In this document: one piece after another, positions 11,848 to 23,563 of the stretch | Position numbering within the stretch: position 1 is the first letter of the stretch | How the letters are laid out: every line of letters starts with the position of its first letter | Assembly (NCBI GenBank): GCA_009667805.1 | Contig: CM019067.1 | Span: 71,504,997-71,568,996, forward strand | Length of the DNA: 64,000 bases | Direction: 5' to 3' | Source of the DNA: Leptobrachium leishanense | Taxonomy: Eukaryota > Chordata > Amphibia > Anura > Megophryidae | The notes under the pieces: model-generated | Database searches by the model: none | Told to the model about the DNA's origin: nothing | What the model saw: only the letters and a program-made list of their open reading frames with translations | Translations under genes and position numbers: made by a program

Positions 11848-12420
11848 ATGCTATAACAAAAAAATTAAATTTCCATTCAGCTTACAATCATTTACAGCAT
11901 GTAAAATTATTATTTTTTTCCCCCCCACAATTTATCATCTGAGCCTTTGTGGTTATATGGGGTACTCTTGTAAAAAGAAAAAAAAATAGAAATGGGAACC
12001 TGTTACTGTATTTTTCTGAGAAAATACACAATTTTTAACTAAAACTGAAAAAACTAAATTTTTCAATGTGGGAAATAAGAAGGTGAGTTAGTGCAGCATC
12101 ATTGGTCACATTATAATTGAAAAGTGAACAATAGTGCTCCATTATAAATTAAATAAAAAAATTTTTTATGTTTCTTCAATACTTCACCATGCTCTGACCT
12201 TTCCTACGATACCAAACATGACCCTCTATTCTCTATTGATTGGGAGATACGGGGGTCCAAAGGACTCCCATATCTCCAACAGAATTCCCTGCCAAGCTAG
12301 GAGTGAATTTCTTTTCTGACATCATCCCACCCATGCGCAACGATGACAGTGGATGAGGGGAGGCCCTAGAGGCAGGGCTGACATCCAAGCCAAAGCATTA
12401 AAACCAGTGACAGGTTAATA
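11848..12420. mobile_element. Right fragment of the frog repeat split by the LTR
   Basis: Shares CCTTTGTGGTTATATGGGG and TTTCCATTCAG with 56655-56880. It also shares the sequence order CAAACATGACCCTCT, GGGGGTCC, GACATCCAAG with 45690-45865. No ORF is apparent. It is a high-copy style repeat whose full structure is not visible here. Confidence 0.5.
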
Positions 12421-13079
12421 CCCCCATAATATACAAATACATAGGAAGCATCCTCCTATAAATAGAGGATAAAAAGGTACTAACATCATTGACCTTATAT
12501 ATGCCAGATAAAATGCTCACAATATAGGAAGCTACAGGGTTAGCACGTTTAATATGTGGACATTACCTTTGACTGACTTTTAGTGAGAGGGGGACTGTTT
12601 AACAGATGCAGTTTGCAGGACGGGAAGTCCAGAGAATTTGTTGGCTATAAATAACCAAAAATCAGACTGCACAGACTGCTGTAAATTTGCCATAACATGC
12701 GCAGTAAGTCATTTACTTTAAACGGCAATATTGCCAATAACTGCAAGGAATCGAAAGGCTGTACCGTACCATTAATGATGTTGATAATTGATCTTGGCTA
12801 TGCACTGGAAAATGATATGTTACATCTTTCATGAATTTGGTGAAACGCCTATGTAGAAGATTATGCAACACTGCTTTTTGATAAAAACTTGATTCTCGAA
12901 TTACACTTTTGGACATATTTAACCATCCATATCTGCATATGAATCTGAGTCCTCTGAGTACTAGTATTGGGTGTGGTCCAAAAGGAGAAGACGACAGCAG
13001 GGACAACAGTTGAGGCCTTAGGGGCTAGGGCCTAATAATTCGGGTAACACAGCTGAAGTGAAGAATATGGTTTATATCA
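12421..13079. other. Intron; nothing recognised
   Basis: The sequence looks unique. A minus-strand frame at 12713-13006 is bordered by a GT-like donor (ATG/GTACGG) but has no convincing acceptor, and its phase does not fit neighbouring exons, so I leave it uncalled. Confidence 0.3.
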
Positions 13080-13868
13080 CTGCAATGGTACCTGTCAATG
13101 GGTGAGATATATTCGGCAGCAAGTGAACAGTCACAAAATGGGTAAACAAATAGATCTGAGTGACTATGACCATGGCCCAATCGTGGTGGCTAGGCAACTG
13201 GGTCAGTGCATATCCAAAATGGCCAGTCTTGTGGAGTTTTTCCCGTATGCAGTGGTTAGTACCACAAAAGGGGAGCAAGGAAGGACAACTGGTGAACTGA
13301 TGTCTGGATCATGGTTACCCAAGGCTCATTGAAGCACGTAGGGAACGAAGGACAGCTCGTCTGCTTTGGTCACATTGAAGAGCTTTTGTAGCTCAGATTG
13401 TTGAAAACTTAATTGCTGGCCATGATATAAAATTTGACATGTATCTACAGATTTAGAGATTGTTGCAGACCAAGTACACCCCTTCCAGGCAATGATGTTC
13501 CCTGATGGCAGTGCTCGTTCAGCAGGATTATGGATCCCTGCCACACAGAAAACATTTTTCAGGAATGGTTCAAGAAACATGACAAAGATTTCAAGTTGTT
13601 GCCTTGGCCTCTGTATTGCAAAGATCTCAATTTGATTGAGTGTTTGTGGGATGTGATGCAACACCAAATCTGATCCATGGAAGCCTCACCTCACAACTCG
13701 TAGGACTTGAAGGATCTGCTGCTAATGTTTTTGTGCCAGATACCACAGAACACAGTCAGAGGTCTTAAGAGTCCAGTCCTGACACATCAGAGCTGTTCTG
13801 GCAGCACGAATGGGACATCATACATGATAATAGGCAGGTAGTTTTAATGTTGTAGCTGATCAGTGTAT
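13080..13868 (+). mobile_element. Tc1-like transposon, internally deleted
   Basis: The first part reads as the N-terminal helix-turn-helix region (LSDYDHGPIVVARQLGQ). The last part reads CHTENIFQEWFKKHDKDF and then WPLYCKDLNLIECLWDVM, the degenerate Tc1 WPxxSPDLNPIExLWDVL motif with the final catalytic acid. The central catalytic region is deleted near 13430. The right end GGTTTTAATGTT...CTGATCAGTGTA is the terminal inverted repeat. Several stops break the frame. Confidence 0.75.
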
Positions 13869-14141
13869 GCAAGTCCAATGTGAGGAAGATTACGACTCTT
13901 CTTTTGCCGTTTCCTCTGAGACAGGTACCACAATGACACAAACGACTTTATACCATGATAAAACTTTTATAGTTATTTTGCTAAATGTTATTATAAGTTA
14001 ATGTACAAAGTCAGTATTCAATGCAAGTCCTATAGTAACGTTTAAATATACTAATGCCTAGATCAGGGCTGGCCTATCCATGGGGTCAGATGGAACCATA
14101 GCGCCAGGTGGCACTTTACCAGGGGCAGAATTTTGCCATAC

Positions 14142-14860
14142 TGTCACAGGCCGCAGCACAGAGTGGCCTCGGTTAGCCCCAGCAGCCGACAGGGTCACCG
14201 CTAGCCCTGTTCAAGGGGTGTGTGGATATGTGGTGATATAGATATGTGAATGTGTGGGCTCTGACACTCATACACACCACACAACACTGTTTTATTGCTG
14301 TGGAGCGCTGTGATACAGTAATGTGGGGTGGATATGAGCGTAACCCAGGGCACCACAGCTATAAAACTCAAAGTAAGGTGTTGTGTGTAGGAGTGGGAGT
14401 TTTATTGCTGTGTTGCTCTGTGATACGCTCATACACATTATTCTGTTTCCCTAACAAAGCTGTGAGGCGTGGTGGTGCTTTAGACTAGCTAAGTCTGTAT
14501 TTGACCAGTACTCACACGATGAAGATCCACAGATAGTGACAACTCATCAAAACGGACACGTAGAAAGATTAATCCAGACTTTAATGATCAGACTGACAAT
14601 CTTGTAATAGTGTACAGCTATGCAGGTAAAAAAGACTTTAGTTTCTGTCCAGCAGTGAGCACCGAAGGGCTGCTATGTGACCAGGAAGTAACTAACAACA
14701 AGACACTGAGCAAAGGGGTGGAAACTAGCTGGATGCAGCAAGGCTAAGGAAACCCAGCAGGGACAAAATAGCTATGAAAGATAGCTGCTAGCAGCAAAAG
14801 GCAGATTCAACACATAACGGTAAAAATATACAAATAAATCCTAAATTATGGGGCATGACA
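14142..14860. mobile_element. Possible LTR-like element with a repeated TTTTATTGCTGTG unit
   Basis: Begins TGTCACAGGCC and ends GGGGCATGACA, with AATAAA (14833) near the end. This resembles a TGTCA/TGACA LTR, but the flanks (CATAC, CAATT) do not match. Units near 14284 and 14395 (TTTTATTGCTGTG plus GATACGCTCATACACA) are also the unit of the minisatellite at 47866-48127. The LTR call is weak; the shared unit is clear. Confidence 0.3.
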
Positions 14861-14999
14861 CAATTCACTTGTTTTTTTAATGGGGGAGGGGACAACATTT
14901 CATTATTGGAGCAGCCTAGTTATTATTTGGGTTATGTAGCAATTGCTGGTAGTATTTAAGCAGTAAAAGCACAATCTGCAATGCAGAAGAGCTAAACGT

Positions 15000-15218
15000 T
15001 CAACAAAATTGTAGATCACTTTCATGATTAATATCTTCATTCACGGCTTGGTAAAAAATGTCAGAAGGAACGTGACTAGTGATATTTTCTTTGCAACTCA
15101 TCGATCCAGTGATCTCGAAAACTAAATTGTTCTCTCTGGCTTTGTTCCAGGACAAGATCAGATACTTTTGGTGAGCTGAGGATTCTGATAAGGGTAAATA
15201 GGTATCTGATGATGTAAT
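15000..15218 (-). CDS. Candidate alternative terminal exon of the coiled-coil gene
   Basis: On the minus strand a strong pyrimidine tract and CTGTCCAG acceptor lead into an open frame. Read in phase 0 it encodes 72 residues beginning ITSSDTYLPL, then a TGA stop. The upstream exon 16406-16323 ends in phase 0, so the join is in frame. No good donor lies inside. It would end the protein before the well supported exon at 5311-5090, so it can only be an alternative last exon, or a chance open frame. No polyadenylation signal was located. Confidence 0.3.
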   Translation of the reverse strand: MTSSDTYLPLSESSAHQKYLILSWNKARENNLVFEITGSMSCKENITSHVPSDIFYQAVNEDINHESDLQFC

Positions 15219-15409
15219 CTGGACAGTAAAAAAAATAAAAAAATATATATATATATATAAAAAAGATGCTAGGTCCCATAACAATTTTAGCTAACTAAAA
15301 TGGCTATAGTGCAAGGAATTTGTCTCTGCAGTTACGGTTTTCAAATGCATATGGGCATCACGGCTGATATTACAACTGTACTCAAAAACTTTTCAATCAG
15401 ATCCAGGGA

Positions 15410-16029
15410 ATTCAATAAAAGATGAAGGAACCCAGCACTCCAATCTATTGTAGCAGAGTACCCTGCATAGCCACAGCGCCGAAAGAGTTAAACCGAGGTA
15501 TGCCAATTGGGGAACTACAAAATCCTTCTGATGAGGGTGATTAAGGTCTCACCTGTGAGGGGTGTGCTGACACAAAGAGACTGGAAGCCTGCCATGGAGG
15601 CAGCAAGATCTTGACAGGGAGTCTGTTTAAAAAACTGTTTCTTTTTTGAACGGTTAAAACTACTGGGATTGGGTTAGCTGACCAGTGGGATGGGAAGGGA
15701 CATTCCTGTAAGTTAGTCTCCTAAGAGGAGTAGGAGTTTATTTGTTATTGCCTTGCTTTGTTTTGTTATGCTGCTGTAAGGCCTATATGCTAATAAAGCA
15801 TACTTTATTTTGGAAATGTTGTGTTGCCTGAAGACAAACTTGGTTATCCTACCACACTGTAAAAAAGCCAGTATACTGGGCCAGAAGCAACATTTTGGCA
15901 GATGCAACAGCCTTTCTCAAGCGCTGTCCTAGAAAGGACTTTTGTAACAGAAGAAACCTTGCTGCAAGCTCAATAAACATGTCTTTTCATAGATTGGAGT
16001 GCTGAGTTCCTTCCACTTTTATTGAATTT
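15410..16029. mobile_element. Element with 38-bp terminal inverted repeats
   Basis: The left arm 15410-15447 (TTCAATAAAAGATGAAGGAA...CACTCCAATCTA) is the reverse complement of 15991-16029 with few changes. The interior has no coding frame. It looks like a foldback or MITE of unknown superfamily, located in the intron between the exons at 16.3 and 5.3 kb. Confidence 0.55.
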
Positions 16030-16322
16030 CATGTGGAGTTTTGTCTGGCTGCTCCATGGTGTTTGGATCACCAATCTGACCATGACCTGGTTAGAAGATG
16101 CTTCTCTAAAGCTTGTAGGGAGAGGATACATTTTGATAACATTACATACTCATAGATGTGTTACTTGCCGACGCTATGCCACTTGTTCCCCAAAAATAAT
16201 GGATGCTTGATACCCGATCAGAAGTTATGGTAAGTGAAAATACTTTTTTGCTAATAAACCAATGTTTTGGTTAAATTAAATAAAAAATTAAGTAGCTTGA
16301 ATAACAATTGCAGCGGTTTTAC

Positions 16323-16406
16323 CTCTGTGGCTTGCTCTTCTTGTTTTGATCTTAGTTCACATTTTTCATATTCCAAAACGGACATCTTATTCTCATAATC
16401 CGAAAG
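16323..16406 (-). CDS. Coding exon of the coiled-coil gene
   Basis: Minus-strand acceptor TTTGAACAG and donor GAG/GTAAAA border an 84-bp, phase-0 exon of 28 codons. It starts LSDYENKMSV and ends EEQATE. The content is charged (E, K, Q, R) with spaced leucines and valines, as in a coiled coil. It joins in frame to 24821-24675 upstream and to 5311-5090 downstream, giving AKHQ-LSDYENK and QATE-IEELTMK across the junctions. Same length as the 25215-25132 exon. Gene not recognised. Confidence 0.75.
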
Positions 16407-17157
16407 CTGTTCAAATAAAAACAAGCAATGGAATATATTAAGAGTATTATTATACTGACCACAAAGCTTATGGTACCTAGTTACATCTCCCTCTTTCTGT
16501 GTACTGGTACAATACGTCAAAAAGAATATTGTATTATGGTGCAAATCACTGGCAACCAAGTGTCAATGGAACCTCCAAATTGTACAAACGGTTTGAAGAT
16601 TAAAAACTGGAATCTTGTAATAGTCTAGGCATAACTAAACATGTTGATTACGCTGCACAGAATTGTTCACAAAAATTTAATGATTCCGTAAAATTTCTTG
16701 AAATCTAGACTAGAGCCAACTCTGACTTTATCGAATACATTCCTGAAGAAATCTTAAATTACTGGTCACTGCAATAAAATAAATGTACATATAAACAAGT
16801 ATCCCCAGAACCCTAGTAACCAAGATGATGCCAATGATGTGATCGCACATATTCCCTTACTGTCAGATAACCGGTGACGATGCTTTAACATATTCTAAAT
16901 ACAGAACAGAAGATTTATCACCTTGTAGTAGTTTACGCTTCATCTGTGGACCATCGCATTGCAGAGTTTTTATGCCTCCGCTTACGGTTTTCATGACATG
17001 TCAAAATTAAAATGTTGAGGTGTTAAAATTAAAATGTTATTTTTGAGGATGGAGATATTGATCTTCTTGATACCCTACATCTGCCTATTTTTAAAAATCA
17101 GAATTGTTTAACATAGCAAGTCTCTCTGTATATATATGTACACACACACACACACAC

Positions 17158-17690
17158 TGGCCAAAAAAAAAAGTGACCCACTTGAATATTTTGTTGGACC
17201 GCCTTTTGCTGTTATTATAGCACACCATCGCCATGACATTTTTTCAATAAGCAATAGTCACAACATTTATTTCCATCCAGAGATGTATTAATTTGCGCCA
17301 AGATCTTGTATTGATGATAGGAAGTCTGAGCGCTGCTTAAAGTCTTCTCAATGGGGTTAAGGTCTGGACTGTGTGGTGGCCAATCCACGTGTGAAAATTA
17401 GGTCTCATGCTCGCTGAACCGCTCTGGCACAATTTGAGCGCGATGAATCCTGGCATTGCCATCTTAGAATATACCCGCTGTGCCATCAGGGATGAAAAAA
17501 AATTAATTGAAAACCTGCTCATTCTGTATAGTCCGGTAGTCACATGACCTCATTTTGTGGGCATATAATGTATCTAAACGTAGAACTGACCAACTGAAGC
17601 AATCCCAGATCATAGCAGGCTTTTGCGGTAGGTGGCGGCTTTTTTTGGGCCAGGGTGTGCGTATATATAGGAGAGAGACCCACACAAAAA
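17158..17690 (-). mobile_element. Tc1-like transposase remnant
   Basis: On the minus strand about 17335-17385 reads DWPPHSPDLNPIEKT, the Tc1 C-terminal DDE motif with the third catalytic acid (E). The plus-strand left end CTGGCCAAAAAAAAAAGT after a (CA)n run is the element's terminus. Frameshifts and stops break the rest. The same family's end is seen at 33818-33993. Confidence 0.75.
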
Positions 17691-18935
17691 AGAAACTGAA
17701 TATAAAAAAAGGGTAATTTGTTGGTTTCTATGGTGCAAGGAAAAATAAAATCAAATATGCAGGAAAGTTAATGTATATGTTAGGTATTAGAATGATTTTT
17801 ACATTGACTTTAAACCATGTCCTCTAGTAATCGTGACCAACATTTCGAATAAACGTCTAATCAGAAACAGTGATTTACAACATTTAAACATTATGGAGAA
17901 GAATTCACATCTGTATGTGACGGCTTTACCTGCTGAGAGTGAATGGTTATGCTAAACAATGTACTAAATCACTTTGTACGAGCCGCTCTCCAAACAAGAG
18001 TTGTAAAATCAACAAGCTTCCTAATTGAACATTTTTCCCCAGACAGTTTTCATTACAAGTCACGATACTAAAGAAGATGCATTGTGGGGCTGTCAAGGCC
18101 TATGCAATAATTAAAAATATATGCAATATAATTCAGCTCTATAATATGAGCTGAAAGCCTTTAAACATGTGCGGGTATGCATTACTTCTACAACGTAAAA
18201 AGAGAAGCCATGTATCTCAAGCGTAATGCTTTGTGGGCCAATGGGGTATTATACGTAGATTGAAGAAAAAACTAAAAATAACCAAATTTGGTCATTTTAA
18301 ACAGAGGGAAACATGTCTGCTTCCAGAGCCAAGAAGGAATTTATATTATTCTCGTCTGGAAGTGCTCTGGATAAGCACACAATCTCAGAAATGTGAAAAT
18401 ACATAACCTTCATGACATTTTTCAGAAAATTGTTAAGCTCCCCATGTTTGCAGTGGGTATATATAGATATATAAAACTATAACTTTGTAATTTTCATTCA
18501 ATTGATGCCCGAAGGTTTCCAATGAAGAGATAGAGGTTATTCACTTGCTAACCACTTAAAACCTAATGAAGGAATAGAGTTAAAAACAAGACAAAAGAAT
18601 TTCTGACGTGTTACGTGGACTGATCCAGTCTGTTAAATTAGAATATTAGCATCTGATGCTAACATGCATCCTGCAGGTTTATGGGAAATATGGGGTTAAT
18701 TTTTGTTATTTTTTTTCTGTTCAACTATTTAATAAAAACACATTTTCTATTAAAGTTACACCATTTGCTAGACACCTGGAGCCATCTTTTCCCCTAAACC
18801 TCTTCTAGAACCAGTTGGTGTTCTAAAAACTAGTCATGAAAAAATGCAGATACAAGGAGCAGATGCTAACCAGTCCTCAGTAGAATATGTGGTCAATCCT
18901 GACCAATATTTGGTCTTCTAACATGTTATTATAAA
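17691..18935. other. Intron; nothing recognised
   Basis: AT-rich, unique-looking sequence without open frames of note or repeat ends that I can recognise. Confidence 0.4.
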
Positions 18936-19693
18936 TAGAGATGTGCGTTCTTTCAGAACAATTCGGAATTCTGAATGAAATCCATTAATTCGTGTTTCGG
19001 AAGTACTAACGAATCGATACGATACAAATTTGAAACAAAACGGTATATTACAAGGGGTCATCATAAAAGAAAAATTTTAAAAATAATTTTTTTGGGCGTT
19101 CCGGAATTCGAAATCGATATCAACTATCGAATGGATCTTAAATTAAAATACATACAATACAAGTAATGCAGACAGCAAACAACTTTATGAAACAAATTTT
19201 GTTTCACAAGCACCTGTCCCTGTGAAATTGACTCAAATACTAAATCTGTGAGACAGCTTAATTTAACCCAAGCTTGTCTTTTAACAGCAAAATTTGATTA
19301 ATTGGGGTTTTATTTAGTGATCTGAAATTTGAATTGATATCAACTATCGAATTTGAAATGAACTATAAAACTGATATCAACTATCGAATTGAGCTTAACT
19401 TACAATACAAGTAATAGTCAGCAAAGGACTTTATGAAACAAATTAATTTTGTTTCACTGTTTAATTTGAATCAAATAATAAATCTGTGACACTGCTTAAT
19501 ATTTAACCCTAGATGGTCTTTTAACAGCAAAATTTGTTTAATTGGGGTTTATTAAATGATCCAAAATTTGAATGGATATCAACTATTGAACCGATATATG
19601 AAATTCGAATAGATTCGAAACGAAATTAGTTACGAAATTCCGAAAACAAAACAACACTAAACAAAACAAATTTTTCAGCCATGCACATACCTA
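18936..19693. mobile_element. Non-autonomous hAT, TAGAGATG ends
   Basis: Left end TAGAGATGTGCG, right end ATGCACATACCTA (inverted TAGGTATGTGCAT). Flanking 8-mers ATTATAAA (18928-18935) and ATTACGAA (19694-19701) agree at 6 of 8 positions, as for an aged hAT target duplication. The interior has two tandem units of about 260 bp (19113-19340 and 19372-19595), both containing GATATCAACTATCGAATT and TTAACAGCAAAATTTG. No transposase frame. Confidence 0.7.
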
Positions 19694-20340
19694 ATTACGA
19701 ATATAAATAACCCCTAACTCTCTAAGAATCCAAGCACGGCACACTGGGGCTTAGAAACAAGTCTTAATTGAGAAACTTCACATGCTGACTGATAAAGCCA
19801 TCCCAAAGCTACCAAACATGGCGGAGTTTATCAGGTTGGGTATGAGCATCATATTATTTTGTATATTATGAGTAAGTTGGCAACCTTGAGAAGCATTGTA
19901 AGAATACATATTAAGATTTGCCAAAAGTTTGACAGACTTGACTGAAATTTGTAAAAGTGGACGTTCACTCCTCTGCCTAACTCTATGGTTTAGTGATGGA
20001 TTGGTTATATAGTACTGGTTTGTCAAAATGTTGTTCAATGTACTGTAACCCTGTCTATATTGTGCCCATTGTACAGCGCTGCAGAATGTATGCTGGCACT
20101 TCCTAAAACAAGAATAATAAAAGCAAGTGGTTACTTGAAGAATGTTTAACTTTCCCTCGGTTTGATATGGAAATCAGAAAGGATAATTGAGAGTTCTCAA
20201 ATACTTTATAAGTTTAAGTTGCTGTAGTTTCTAATTTTTTTTTTAAAAAATATATATTTTGTAACATTGTTACTGCAGCCTACTGCTTGTTATATAAACT
20301 TTTTCTAAATACTGACAAAACGGTTACGATGCTATTTTTA

Positions 20341-22045
20341 ACAGCACCTAAACTACATAAATTGCAAACTCCCCATCTATGTCAGGACAAAATCAAATGA
20401 CACGCTGCCCGCAGTCACTTCTCTCATATCTAGGTATGTGGTTAGACCCAAATCTATCCTTTGGCCCCAAACATCGAAAAAATCTCCTGATCTCTACCCT
20501 AAACTAGTAGATGTCAATAAACAAAGAGAATAGTGTAGCGCTGATAAATTGATCGATATCAGGAAGATCGCTTATACACCTAATGGCCCTTGTTACTCAA
20601 CCATCACAAAAATGGAAAAAAAATACAAAAGGGTGTAGCGATATCAATGTCCTTCACAGAAAACAATGTCCCGTTTGTAATCTTTTTTCTCCAAGTTCTT
20701 TTCTTGTGATGTTCCTCAGAAAAAACACAGAGAATAGATCATAGTGCAACCTGTATGAAATATCATATATATGAAATCAAGGTGATAGCACTCACATGAA
20801 TTAGAACCCTCCTGGTTCTAGGTATGTTCACTTTAGGGATATTGTTGGTTTCCCAAAAACCTTTTCAGAGACGAATCATAGGATCCCCATCAGGTTTCCA
20901 AGGATGGAAGTTGAACTCACTTCAACAATACACGACAAGGATAACCACCTGTTATCAGCCATCTACACGGAACTTGATCCTTGTCGTGTATTGTTGAAGT
21001 GAGTTCAACTTCCATCCTTGGAAACCTGATGGGGATCCTATGATTCGTCTCTGAAAAGGTTTTTGGGAAACCAACAATATCCCTAAAGTGAACATACCTA
21101 GAACCAGGAGGGTTCTAATTCATGTGAGTGCTATCACCTTGATTTCATATACATGATATTTCATACAGGTTGCACTATGATCTATTCTCTGTGTTTTTTC
21201 TGAGGAACATCACAAGAAAAGAACTTGGAGAAAAAAGATTACAAACGGGACATTGTTTTCTGTGAAGGACATTGATATCGCTACACCCTTTTGTATTTTT
21301 TTTCTACCCTAAACTAGGTGCCCTGTACAGAAACAAATCCTGCCTGAACCCCGTGGTAAGAGAGCAAATTGTACAACAAATGAGCTTATGCCGGCTATTG
21401 ATTACTGAGATATAGTGTATGCAGCTGCCCTGCAAATGCACCTTCATAAACTTACCACATTGTATAACTCTTTCTGCCACTTTGTGCTACAATGTAACTA
21501 CACGACCCACCATTGTGACATGTTAAAAGAGCTAAACTGACCGTCGCCGGAGTCTAAAAAGCACCCCTCACCTTTCCAACCTGGTGTTTAAGAGCTTTTC
21601 TGGGAAGCTGCCATCCTACCTGAATAGACTGCCTCCCCCAGCAGTTCCCTCATCCTATAACCTCTGATCCAGGACCAGCACCTTACTTGCACTACCACAA
21701 TACAAAAAGAAAATGGCGCGATCCTCATTTTCCTACAGAGCACCGCAATTATGGAATAACCTCCCAGACGCCATCAAATCTTCCCCCAGTCTTAAGTCAC
21801 TTAAGATCTCCCTATTAACATACCTCAATACGGAATGCACCTGTAAACATGTAACATAATGACTATTTCCGACATACTTATTTTCTGTTAAAAAAAAAAC
21901 AACACAAATCTACTTATTAACTATCTTGCATTGTATTACTTTGTATTTCTGTAACATTTCAATGTTCTTGAACCCAGGACGTACTTGAAAACAAGATTAA
22001 TCTCAATGTATCCTTCCTAGTAAAATATAAATAAATAAACTGTAA
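20341..22045 (+). mobile_element. L2/CR1-clade LINE 3' end, interrupted
   Basis: Plus-strand reading gives the end of a non-LTR reverse-transcriptase ORF. Recognisable words are LGMWLDPNLSFGP before the insertion, LGALYRNKSCLNPVVREQIV after it, and near 21740 YGITSQTPSNLPP in one frame or QLWNNLPDAIKSS in another, the LWNxLP signature. The ORF is broken by frameshifts. The 3' tail CAGGACGTACTTGAAAAC...TGTATCCTTCCTAGTAAAAT ends in TAAATAAATAAA. The tail recurs in the V-SINE copies and at 44400-44610. A foldback of 796 bp is inserted at 20508. Confidence 0.75.
20508..21303. mobile_element. Foldback insertion with 327-bp arms and 14-bp target duplication
   Basis: Arms 20616-20942 and 20977-21303 are equal in length and almost perfectly complementary; I noticed one mismatch, near 20770. 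They enclose a 34-nt loop. The insert is bordered by CTACCCTAAACTAG at 20494-20507 and again at 21304-21317. The left 108 bp (20508-20615) are unpaired. The right end is an A8/T8 run. The long TSD and terminal A/T run suggest LINE-type target-primed insertion of an inverted dimer, but no coding sequence identifies the source. Confidence 0.75.
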
Positions 22046-22052
22046 CTAACTA

Positions 22053-23561
22053 CCGTATATTAGACTTGTGCACCGATTTTTTTTCTGGTTCGATTCGGTT
22101 CGGTTCATTCGTATTTTGTAAATTTTCGTTTCTGCACGTTTCGGCCGATTTCCGTTTCGGTTCGTTTCGTTTAGTTTTGTTTTTCGTATCGACCTTTTTC
22201 GTAATTTCGGAAATTTTCGTGTTTTTCGGAACGCCTGTTCTCCTCGTTTCAAAGTGTCTATTCGTTTTGACGTAAACGAATGGTTTTTCGGATCCGATAT
22301 TTCTGTCGATACGATAATTCTGTCGATACGATAATTCTGCCATTGAGATTTCTCATGTTTTACAAGAAGGATACATTGAGATGGGAATGATACAAAATTA
22401 CAGAATCAGCGATGTAACCAAAAAATATGTTGTCCGAAATTACTGAAATGGAACCGAAATCAGGAATGGAGCCGAAATTACGAATGGAACGAAAATGATT
22501 TTCGATTTTACACATTTCTAGTCCATTCGAAAATTCAGAACAAATTTTCGTTTCGTTCCGTAAATATTTAGTTTTCGGAAAATTCGGATCTGAAAATTTT
22601 CATAAAATCGGCTGAATCCGAATGCACGAATCGGGAAATTTCGTGAAAATTCCGAAACCCGAAACGCACATCCCTACCGTATATACTCCGGTATAAGCCG
22701 ACCCGTGTATAAGCCGACCCCCCTACTTTTTCCCAAAAAACCTGTGAAAACTTATTGACTCGCGTATAAACTTAAGTGGGAAATGCAGCAGCCACTGGTA
22801 AATTTCAAAAATAAAAATAGATACCAAAAAAAAAAAAAAAATACCAATGAGGCATCAGTAGGTTAAATGTTTTTGAATATTTATTTCAAATAAAAACAGT
22901 AAACTAGCTCTGTAAATGTAAAAGAGGGTCAACAAAAACAATAAGGTAGCAACAATAACTTTATATACCGTAAATTACGGTACAGAAAACCTTAGCGCAA
23001 CCAGTAACCAAGGTAAAATCCAAAAGTTAAAATCCTTCAAAACTGGATTCCTCTTCATCATCTGTATGTCCAAACAGAGCGTCAGCTGCATCTCGTGTGA
23101 GGCTATCAGCATAAACGTTGTCATCATCACAGCATTGATACCCAGGGGCAGTATGTAGGAGTAATACAGGGCACAGCATTGATACCCAGGGGCGGTATGA
23201 AGGAGTAATACAGGGCACAGCACTGATCACAGTATGAAGGAGTAACACAGAGCCCCAGCAGACAGACCTGCCGACCCGCCAGTCTCAAATGACAGCAGCG
23301 CCTGGAGCGGAAGACGCGCATTTCCGGCTCCTCCGCTACGGGGTGCTGCTGTCATCGAAGGAGCAGGCCAGCGCGGGCCGGGTATCCGTGAAATTATCAC
23401 GGACACCGGCGGGCCTTAATTCTACGGCCGGCAGGCCGGGTACGGCCCGCGGGCCGTAGGTTGCCGATTGCTGCGCTCCTTGACTCGCGTATAAGCCGAA
23501 TCGTGTTTTTTTTACTCAAAATCTGAGTAAAAAAACTCGGCTTATATGCGAGTATATACGG
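22053..23561. mobile_element. TA-flanked mariner-like element
   Basis: Left end CCGTATAT / ACTCCGGTATAAGCCG (split by the nested hAT) and right end CGAGTATATACGG are inverted repeats, each bordered by TA (22051-22052 and 23562-23563). TA duplication points to Tc1/mariner-type transposition. Repeated GTATAAGCCGAC words lie just inside both ends. The interior holds a short tandem block (23110-23250, CATTGATACCCAGGGGC, CAGTATGAAGGAGTAA) and a GC-rich part. No transposase. Confidence 0.65.
22061..22676. mobile_element. Non-autonomous hAT nested in the mariner-like element
   Basis: Left end TAGACTTGTGCACC, right end GCACATCCCTA. A perfect 8-bp target duplication CCGTATAT lies at 22053-22060 and 22677-22684, which is itself the first 8 bp of the mariner-like host. 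The interior is rich in TTTCG/CGAAA words. The 616-bp element has no transposase. Confidence 0.8.
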
Positions 23562-23563
23562 TA

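Noticed and set aside
12713..13006. Minus-strand frame as an exon of the coiled-coil gene
   Set aside because: No coiled-coil character, no convincing acceptor and the known exons on either side already join in frame without it.
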